This document shows positions 1-5,658 of a DNA stretch of 21,229 bases, in pieces. A program made the position numbers and the translations under genes. Source of the DNA: CAZTLE01 sp964614415 (lineage in GTDB: Bacteria; Bacteroidota; Bacteroidia; Flavobacteriales; Flavobacteriaceae). How positions within the stretch are numbered: position 1 is the first letter of the stretch; the number at the start of each line of letters is the position of its first letter. A model generated the notes under the pieces. The model was not told the origin of the DNA. It was given only the letters and a program-made list of their open reading frames with translations, and did not search any database. The stretch covers positions 1 through 21,229 of the forward strand of contig CAZTLE010000057.1 in the NCBI GenBank assembly GCA_964614415.1. The letters run 5' to 3'.

Positions 1-1784
1 AAGTTGGAGAGATCAAAGTGGGTGATCCGGCCAAGCGTCAGGCAGTAACCAACCCCACCAAAACCATTTCTTCCATCAAACGGTTCATGGGGAACAAATA
101 TTCAGAGTCTCAAAAAGAAGCCGATAGAGCTGCATATACTGTGGTGAAAGGGGATAACAATACCCCACGTGTTGATATTGATGGCAGATTGTATACACCA
201 CAGGAATTAAGTGCCATGATCCTTCAGAAAATGAAGAAAACGGCAGAAGACTACCTGGGACAGGATATAACCCGTGCGGTGATTACCGTACCTGCCTATT
301 TTAACGACAGTCAGCGTCAGGCAACCAAGGAAGCAGGAGAGATTGCCGGACTTACTGTAGAACGAATCATTAACGAACCTACGGCGGCAGCGCTGGCGTA
401 TGGATTAGATAAAAAAGGAACAGACCAGAAAATTGTCGTTTTCGACTTTGGAGGTGGTACGCATGACGTGTCCATCCTTGAGTTGGGAGACGGTGTTTTT
501 GAAGTATTGTCAACAGACGGTGATACGCACCTGGGAGGTGATGACGTAGATAGCAAGATCATCAACTGGTTGGCCGATGAGTTCCAAAGTGAAGAGGATA
601 TGGACCTTAGAAAGGATCCGATGGCGTTGCAGCGATTGAAAGAAGCCGCCGAGAAAGCCAAGATCGAATTGTCTTCTTCCACACAAACTGAAATCAACTT
701 ACCCTATATCACAGCGACAGCCAGTGGTCCTAAGCACCTTGTTAAGTCCCTGTCCCGAGCCAAGTTCGAGCAACTGATCGAAGACCTGGTAAAGCGGACT
801 ATCGAGCCTTGTGAAAAGGCAATGAAAGCTGCCGGACTATCCAAGAGCGATATCGACGAGATCATTTTGGTAGGAGGTTCGACCCGAATTCCAGCCGTTC
901 AGGAAGCTGTTGAGAAATTCTTCGGAAAAGCACCTAGCAAAGGAGTGAATCCCGATGAGGTGGTAGCCGTAGGTGCTGCGATTCAGGGAGGTGTACTCAC
1001 AGGAGATGTAAAAGATGTACTGCTGTTGGATGTTACACCACTTTCTCTGGGTATTGAGACCATGGGGAACGTAATGACGAAGCTTATCGAAGCTAATACG
1101 ACCATTCCAAGTAAGAAGTCACAGATCTTCTCAACAGCGGCTGATAATCAGCCGAGTGTCGAGATCCACGTGCTTCAGGGAGAACGTCCTATGGCAGCGG
1201 ATAACAAGACTATTGGTCGTTTCCACCTGGATGGAATTCCACCTGCACCGAGGGGTGTGCCTCAAATCGAAGTAACCTTCGATATTGATGCGAACGGAAT
1301 CATCAAGGTAAGTGCGACAGATAAAGCCACAGGTAAATCACAGGATATCCGTATCGAAGCCTCTTCCGGTCTTACTGACGAAGAGATCGAAAAAATGAAA
1401 GCCGAAGCCGAAGCGAATGCTGAAGCTGATAAGGCGGCCAAGGAGAAAGCGGATAAGATCAATGAGGCAGATGCCATGATCTTCCAAACTGAGAAGCAAT
1501 TGAAGGAGTTCGGTGATAAGCTGAGCGATGATAAGAAGAAGCCTATCGAGGATGCGCTGGAAGATTTGAAGAAGGCCTACGAAACCAAGGAAGTAGAAAC
1601 CATTCAGCCTGCGTTGGATAAGATCAACGAAGCCTGGAAAACTGCTTCCGAAGAGCTGTACAAGGCACAAGCCGAAGCACAACAGAATGGTGCCCCCGGT
1701 CCTGATGCCGGAGCCGGTTCAGAGAGTAGTGGAGGTGACGAGAACAGCGATGTAGAAGACGTAGACTTCGAAGAAGTCAAGTAG
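1..1784 (+). CDS. dnaK: Chaperone protein DnaK (Hsp70), 5' end cut off by window start
   Basis: This is the ATP-dependent cytosolic chaperone that works with DnaJ and GrpE in protein folding. The frame is open from base 3 and reads VGEIKVGDPAKRQAVTNP. This matches the usual Hsp70 sequence near residue 50, so roughly 45-50 N-terminal residues lie outside the window. The GTG at 18 is an internal valine codon, not the start. Visible Hsp70 signatures are INEPTAAALAYG, the phosphate-binding DFGGGTHDVSILE, VGGSTRIPAVQEAV in the nucleotide-binding domain, then LLLDVTPLSLGIETMG at the start of the substrate-binding domain. A charged helical lid follows, then a Gly/Ser-rich linker and the acidic tail ending DVDFEEVK. 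Phe of the common GGGTFD motif is His here; the threonine that is autophosphorylated in E. coli DnaK is kept. The 3' end has been partly duplicated downstream (see 1762-1854). Identification is very secure. Confidence 0.97.
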   Translation, partial: VGEIKVGDPAKRQAVTNPTKTISSIKRFMGNKYSESQKEADRAAYTVVKGDNNTPRVDIDGRLYTPQELSAMILQKMKKTAEDYLGQDITRAVITVPAYFNDSQRQATKEAGEIAGLTVERIINEPTAAALAYGLDKKGTDQKIVVFDFGGGTHDVSILELGDGVFEVLSTDGDTHLGGDDVDSKIINWLADEFQSEEDMDLRKDPMALQRLKEAAEKAKIELSSSTQTEINLPYITATASGPKHLVKSLSRAKFEQLIEDLVKRTIEPCEKAMKAAGLSKSDIDEIILVGGSTRIPAVQEAVEKFFGKAPSKGVNPDEVVAVGAAIQGGVLTGDVKDVLLLDVTPLSLGIETMGNVMTKLIEANTTIPSKKSQIFSTAADNQPSVEIHVLQGERPMAADNKTIGRFHLDGIPPAPRGVPQIEVTFDIDANGIIKVSATDKATGKSQDIRIEASSGLTDEEIEKMKAEAEANAEADKAAKEKADKINEADAMIFQTEKQLKEFGDKLSDDKKKPIEDALEDLKKAYETKEVETIQPALDKINEAWKTASEELYKAQAEAQQNGAPGPDAGAGSESSGGDENSDVEDVDFEEVK

Positions 1785-1854
1785 CCTGTCCTGAGTGTCA
1801 CACTGAGCGCAGTCGAAGTGTAGTCGAAGGATAGACTTCGAAGAAGTGAAATAG
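1762..1854 (+). repeat. Direct repeat of the dnaK 3' terminus flanking the REP-like element
   Basis: Bases 1762-1784 contain the last codons of dnaK and its stop (Asp-Phe-Glu-Glu-Val-Lys-stop). Bases 1832-1854 repeat them with 21 of 23 positions identical. The offset is 70 bp and the space between is filled by the 47-bp REP-like repeat. Both copies would encode the same C-terminus (DFEEVK then stop), so the duplication leaves the protein intact. The second copy lies after the true stop and is not translated as part of dnaK. Confidence 0.85.
1785..1831. repeat. REP-like nested palindromic repeat directly after the dnaK stop
   Basis: Starting at the base after the dnaK stop codon, the sequence reads as one copy of a CTGAG...AGTCGAAG repeat inserted into another. 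The outer halves are CCTGTCCTGAG (1785-1795) and AGTCGAAGGA (1822-1831). The inner unit (1796-1821) begins TGTCACACTGAG and ends AGTCGAAGTGT. ACACT (1800-1804) pairs with AGTGT (1817-1821), and TCCT (1789-1792) pairs with AGGA (1828-1831), so the two units can fold as nested stems. From memory, short repeats with the core CTGAGCGCAGTCGAAG are scattered in intergenic regions of many flavobacterial genomes. No other copy was seen in this window. Confidence 0.7.
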
Positions 1855-1890
1855 TACTGAGTACTGAGTAGTTAGTATTGAGATATATGG

Positions 1891-1916
1891 AAACCCGGCA
1901 TTTTGCCGGGTTTTTT
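1891..1916 (+). terminator. Rho-independent terminator of dnaK
   Basis: A perfect 10-bp stem AAACCCGGCA / TGCCGGGTTT with a TTT loop runs directly into a T-run (1911-1916). It lies about 107 bp after the dnaK stop because the REP-like repeat and the duplicated gene tail come in between. Confidence 0.9.
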
Positions 1917-2004
1917 GTTTGGAAGACCGGACGAAATGATTCCTAAGGTTGGACCGGGATAGAAATACTTACTTCAGAACTGATATTTCTCATATCATTT
2001 CTTC

Positions 2005-2035
2005 TTGAACTAAACCACCATTTTTTGTATATTTA
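2005..2035 (+). promoter_or_regulatory. Candidate Bacteroidota-type promoter for the gene at 2101
   Basis: TTG at 2005-2007, a 20-bp spacer, then TATATTTA at 2028-2035. This matches the Bacteroidota sigma-ABfr pattern (-33 TTG, -7 TAnnTTTG) except for the last base. It predicts a leader of roughly 55-60 nt. An inverted repeat, TGATAT-TTCTC-ATATCA at 1981-1997, lies just upstream and could be an operator, but that is speculative. Confidence 0.5.
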
Positions 2036-2100
2036 GAGAAGTAAAGTGTTCGGTTATAATGTTTTACTACATCTTCCAACACACTTAAAATCACGTAGCT

Positions 2101-3384
2101 ATGAAAACTTCAGCCAAAAACAAGACGCTGTTGACGATGGTACTTGGTTTGTTCTTCACACTATCCCTCGTCCACGCACAGATTGACAATTATTCGGAAT
2201 ATAAAGGAATTATCAATGATGGCTTTGATGGTAAGGCTCTGGAGTCGGTGAGTGTTAAACTTGTAGCCAATAACATAGGGACAGTTACCAACAGCGAAGG
2301 CCGATTTACTTTAAAAGTGCCTGCAGGACAGGAAGATGCAGAAGTGGAGTTCTCCTTGTTAGGATATCAAACGCTTACCATGCCTCTTACCGATCTCAAA
2401 CCGGAAGGGAACAAAATAAAGCTGAATCAGAAATTTACACAGCTGACCCAGGTACGTATCGCAACTTATTCCAGCGCAGAGAACCTCATTAATGAGGTGT
2501 TTAAACGTAAGGAACAGAATAATCCGGACCGTTCAGCTCGTATGACGGCGTTTTACCGCGAGACCATAAAAAAGCGACGGCGCAATGTATCCCTTACAGA
2601 GGCGGTTGTGAATGTGTATAAGCAGTCGTATCAGAATGCCAACAGAGACGTAATCACGCTTCACAAGGCCAGAAAGAGTACCGATTATAAACGATTGGAT
2701 ACTGTGGCTCTGAAGTTGCAGGGTGGGCCATTCTCCACGCTCTACCTGGATATCATGAAGTATCCCGAGTATATCTTTACGCATGAGACCATTCCTATGT
2801 ATAAATTTACCATGGGACAACCTACCACAATTAAGGACCGCTATCTCTATGTGGTGAATTTCAGATTACGCGACGGAATTGAAGAGCCCGGTTATAAAGG
2901 CAAGTTGTTTATAGACACCGAAACGCTGGCACTTAATGCCGCTGAATACAGCCTCGATATTACCCCCTGGGTGGCTGCCGATGAGGACTTCTTTGTCCGC
3001 AAAAAACCACGGGATATCAGGGTTACTCCATTACGTGCCGATTATCGCGTCGATTACCGCGAAAAGGACGGCCTGTGGTACTATGGGTACGGAAGTGTTG
3101 AATTGACCTTTAAAGTTAATGACAAGCGTAAGCTCTTCAATACTACCTATACGCTGGCCAGTGAAATGGCGGTGACCGACTGGGAACAGGTGCAGGATTG
3201 GAAAAAGACGATCCGTTCCAGGGACCGCTTGCGACCCACCATCGTAATGAGCGATGAGGTAACCGGTTTCTCAGATCCCGATTTCTGGGGTCCGTACAAC
3301 CTTATTGAGCCTGAGAAATCCATTGAATCGGCGATCAATAAGATTCGAAGAAAACTACGACGGGAACAACGTAGTAGTCCGTAG
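2101..3384 (+). CDS. Secreted CarboxypepD_reg-like domain protein
   Basis: The 427-residue product opens with a clear signal peptide (charged MKTSAKNK, hydrophobic 9-24, probable cut after VHAQ). Residues about 33-118 form a CarboxypepD_reg-like beta-sandwich (YKGIINDGFDGKALESVSVKL, TNSEGRFTLKVP, FSLLGYQTL). This is the domain found at the N-terminus of TonB-dependent receptors and many Bacteroidota surface proteins. The remaining ~300 residues have the common flavobacterial layout with FYRETIKKRR, VNVYKQSY and a strand-rich C-terminal part (about 210-380). I see no beta-barrel signature of a TonB receptor and no T9SS tail, and the C-terminus is basic (RRKLRREQRSSP). It probably sits in the periplasm or at the outer membrane. 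Its molecular role is unknown. It is monocistronic, with a candidate promoter at 2005-2035, and converges with the next gene. Confidence 0.85.
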   Translation: MKTSAKNKTLLTMVLGLFFTLSLVHAQIDNYSEYKGIINDGFDGKALESVSVKLVANNIGTVTNSEGRFTLKVPAGQEDAEVEFSLLGYQTLTMPLTDLKPEGNKIKLNQKFTQLTQVRIATYSSAENLINEVFKRKEQNNPDRSARMTAFYRETIKKRRRNVSLTEAVVNVYKQSYQNANRDVITLHKARKSTDYKRLDTVALKLQGGPFSTLYLDIMKYPEYIFTHETIPMYKFTMGQPTTIKDRYLYVVNFRLRDGIEEPGYKGKLFIDTETLALNAAEYSLDITPWVAADEDFFVRKKPRDIRVTPLRADYRVDYREKDGLWYYGYGSVELTFKVNDKRKLFNTTYTLASEMAVTDWEQVQDWKKTIRSRDRLRPTIVMSDEVTGFSDPDFWGPYNLIEPEKSIESAINKIRRKLRREQRSSP

Positions 3385-3408
3385 AACAGTTAATATCTTA
3401 AAAACCCT

Positions 3409-3819
3409 TTATTGTCGCCTCGTGAACAGAATTCCGAGTTCGTCATCGGCGATCTGTGGATCGTCCTGATAGACGAGCGTCAGCATGTCGCCGTCAACCT
3501 CAAAAGTATACGATTCCAGACCGAGACCTTCAATAATAACAGTATCGCCTGTAATACTGAACGTATGAGTACCGCTTTCGGGTAGGTATGGGTATACATC
3601 GCTCACGTTATTTTCGATGGTAAGTAACTGAATACCTGTTTCAAATTCCCAAATCACATCACCGGGTTGCAGATTCGGCACACTGGGCCCAAAGAATACA
3701 TAACCTGTCATATTCCAGGCGCCTCCAAGGCTATGATCAAACTGATCAGGCAGTTCACCATCACAGGTAGTAGACGTCAACAAAATTGAGAGCAGTAGAA
3801 TAAGGGCTATCTTCTTCAT
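3409..3819 (-). CDS. Small secreted lipocalin-like protein, possible lipoprotein
   Basis: This gene encodes a 136-residue exported protein. The N-terminus MKKIALILLLSILLTSTTC is a signal peptide. A cysteine follows, but the preceding STT is not a canonical lipobox, so lipid attachment is uncertain. The mature part is short and beta-rich. It has a GGAWNMTGY segment near its start, resembling the GxW motif of lipocalin folds, followed by alternating strands (LLTIENNV, HTFSITGDTVII, YTFEVDGDMLTLVYQ) and a final ILFTRR strand. Small Bacteroidota proteins with this pattern are usually annotated as lipocalin-like; no ligand is known. It is convergent with the gene at 2101 (24 bp apart) and lies 88 bp downstream of the ACT-TIR gene on the same strand. 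The assignment rests on pattern, not on a specific motif. Confidence 0.75.
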   Translation of the reverse strand: MKKIALILLLSILLTSTTCDGELPDQFDHSLGGAWNMTGYVFFGPSVPNLQPGDVIWEFETGIQLLTIENNVSDVYPYLPESGTHTFSITGDTVIIEGLGLESYTFEVDGDMLTLVYQDDPQIADDELGILFTRRQ

Positions 3820-3907
3820 GGCTTTTCTTTTTGAGATGAAAATGACTTTTGAAGGTTGCGTGTCTCCTCGATCTGCTATTACTGTTTAGCTTTACTGATG
3901 GTGCTAA

Positions 3908-5563
3908 CTACTTTGCAGAATTATTCTTGAAAAATTGCACTACTTTGTCAATGATGGTTCCTATATTGTCGTCATTGTATTTGGGAATTCCTTTTTCAGT
4001 TTTGATTCTTTTCCAGATTTCATCATTAAGTTTCTCCGAAAGAATAACCATAAATTCTTTTTCCTCCGAAATAGCAATCCCGAGTTCAAGAGGCATCCAG
4101 GGAGAGATTCCAAATTTTTCATCTTGGGTACGAGTGGATTCTTCATGATGCCAAATTCCTAAAAAGTAATCACATTTTCTTATTCTTTTTATTACTTCGG
4201 TCATAATGATATTTCCATCTGCTTGTTGATATTCATCCAGAAAGTACAGGTTTTCCAATTTGTCCTTAACCATTTTGGCGTGTATACTTGCAGCTTTAGG
4301 ATAAGATATAAACACCCTTTTTTTAAAGTTTTCTTTATTTCTGATCCTAATTGTTTTTGCAATATCGGACAAGGCTTTATTTTGCGGGAAATCGGGATTC
4401 GAATCAATCATTTCGCCTAGTTGTTCTACTTTATCATCGAACTTTAATCTATCCGTGATTTTCGCCTTTGGGTTACCTTCTATTTTTAATGGAATTATAA
4501 TAGGATTCTTTCTGACAGGGTAAAGAGGATCACCTAAGGTAATTTTGTAGCTCGATGTATCGTAATCAATTTTGTTTGAATCTTGCAGAAGTTCTCTGAC
4601 AAAATGATATAGTTCATAACGTCCTTTCGCATTGGAATGATTGATTTCGGGCAGTTCAGAATTACCCTCGTATTCAAGTATTCCCTCCCATATGCTGGTT
4701 TCAGCTGATTGTTTTCGTAGTAATCCAGTTAGAATGTTAAACTTTGCATTAGCAACCAGATCAAAAATGATTGAAAGAGCGCCAGGTCTATCTTTGTGAT
4801 AAATCCCGATGTGAACAATTTTTTTTAACGAATCAAGTTTTGGAAAATAGATTCGCAGGTTTCTTTCTTTAGTATCTGATAGAAGTAGGTATTTCATTTC
4901 ACTACCTGAATCCGCTGGGGAAAGAACATCACTTATTTTTTTCATGATGTGGTTTGGTAGTTCAACTTCAACGGTATTTGGCCTTCTGGTCCTTTGAATT
5001 GTCGTAGTGCCTATATTGCTTCTGTCGGTCTTTGGAATTGGAAATATCGATAGCTGCAATTTCATTTTCCCATTTTCATCCTCCCATGATATTGAATCCT
5101 CCGAAAACGCAATGATAGTCTCAAAGATCTTGAGGTATTTGGGATCATTTATAGGAAACGCGTAATCGTATTCTCGATATTTATGTTTTGACCATGCGGA
5201 GATCGAATCATATTCGATTTCGGCTGTTGCTAGATCAACAAGCAAATTAATGGTATGGTGACTTTGATGATTTATAGATGAAGACTCTTCCGTTATGATA
5301 TTTATTTTTAATGAAGAAAGAGCATCTATTAACTTTTTTACGACCCCTACCTTATCGTTCATAGTACAGGTTATAACTGCCAACTGTTTGGTAGGTTCAT
5401 AAGGAGTCAATATGATTTCACAGTGTGAAGGTTCGACTTTATATGGCGAAATTACTCCAAGTTTCACTTGAGTTCCTGGTAATAAGCCAAGATGTCCTGT
5501 ATGAAATGGAGGAATTACAATTTTCTGACTCTCCATTGTTTTTAAGTAGTCCAGTACTATCAT
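3908..5563 (-). CDS. Protein with two ACT-like units and a C-terminal TIR-like domain
   Basis: Numbering below is for the longest form, 562 residues from GTG at 5596. That start lies inside the terminator of the upstream GH31 gene, so I prefer ATG at 5563 (residue 12, 551 aa); ATG at 5536 is also possible. Residues about 22-120 and 205-310 appear to be two copies of one module. Each starts with an AbrB-like strand-helix (KIVIPPFHTGHLGLLPGTQV; VEVELPNHIMKKI) and continues into an ACT-like unit (LAVITCTMNDKVGVVKKLID; VHIGIYHKDRPGALSIIFDL). ACT domains usually bind amino acids or other small ligands. Residues 425-562 look TIR-like: KKRVFISYPKAA at the start, then CDYFLGIW, then SPWMPLELG. The latter has the Trp-x-x-x-Glu spacing around the catalytic glutamate (W500, E504) of NAD-cleaving TIR domains. 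The gene is clearly more AT-rich than its neighbours and shows no partner gene. No signal peptide or membrane segment is seen. The TIR call is likely, the ACT call good, the AbrB-like call weak. Function unknown. Confidence 0.8.
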   Translation of the reverse strand: MIVLDYLKTMESQKIVIPPFHTGHLGLLPGTQVKLGVISPYKVEPSHCEIILTPYEPTKQLAVITCTMNDKVGVVKKLIDALSSLKINIITEESSSINHQSHHTINLLVDLATAEIEYDSISAWSKHKYREYDYAFPINDPKYLKIFETIIAFSEDSISWEDENGKMKLQLSIFPIPKTDRSNIGTTTIQRTRRPNTVEVELPNHIMKKISDVLSPADSGSEMKYLLLSDTKERNLRIYFPKLDSLKKIVHIGIYHKDRPGALSIIFDLVANAKFNILTGLLRKQSAETSIWEGILEYEGNSELPEINHSNAKGRYELYHFVRELLQDSNKIDYDTSSYKITLGDPLYPVRKNPIIIPLKIEGNPKAKITDRLKFDDKVEQLGEMIDSNPDFPQNKALSDIAKTIRIRNKENFKKRVFISYPKAASIHAKMVKDKLENLYFLDEYQQADGNIIMTEVIKRIRKCDYFLGIWHHEESTRTQDEKFGISPWMPLELGIAISEEKEFMVILSEKLNDEIWKRIKTEKGIPKYNDDNIGTIIDKVVQFFKNNSAK

Positions 5564-5581
5564 GCCTTCTTTAAGATTATA

Positions 5582-5621
5582 TAAAAAACCCTTCACTATA
5601 ACCTTACGTTAAGATGAAGGG
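5582..5621 (-). terminator. Rho-independent terminator of the glgE-mak-glgB-GH31 operon
   Basis: On the minus strand CCCTTCA pairs with TGAAGGG (plus-strand 5615-5621 and 5589-5595). A small inner CTTA-ACG-TAAG hairpin lies in the loop, and a run of six T follows. It lies just past the GH31 stop at 5659. The downstream arm and T-run overlap the first codons of the longest form of the ACT-TIR frame, which argues that this gene starts further in. Confidence 0.8.
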
Positions 5622-5658
5622 GGAGTTATTATGTTGCAATATATTTAATTAATACGTG

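Larger units (their letters stand above)
1785..2100. other. Gene-free interval between dnaK and the CarboxypepD_reg protein
   Basis: This 316-bp interval holds the REP-like repeat, the second copy of the dnaK tail, a low-complexity stretch of ACTGAGT-like units (about 1853-1881), the dnaK terminator, an inverted repeat TGATAT-TTCTC-ATATCA (1981-1997), and a candidate promoter (2005-2035). No credible reading frame was seen. Confidence 0.7.

Noticed and set aside
18..20. GTG at 18 as the start of dnaK
   Set aside because: The frame stays open to the window edge and reads GEIKVGDPAKRQ, matching internal DnaK sequence. The gene is truncated by the window.
2054..2059. TATAAT as an E. coli-type -10 box for the gene at 2101
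   Set aside because: Bacteroidota use a different consensus, and a better TTG-N20-TATATTTA match lies just upstream.
3849..4420. Plus-strand frames at 3849-4148, 3935-4162 and 4223-4420
   Set aside because: They are shadows of the ACT-TIR coding strand, rich in Phe/Leu/Ser from antisense AAA/GAA codons, and lack domain features.
5594..5596. GTG start for the ACT-TIR gene
   Set aside because: It lies in the downstream arm of the operon terminator, and its first residues (KGFLY) are encoded by the stem and T-run. ATG at 5563 or 5536 is more plausible, but this is not proven.
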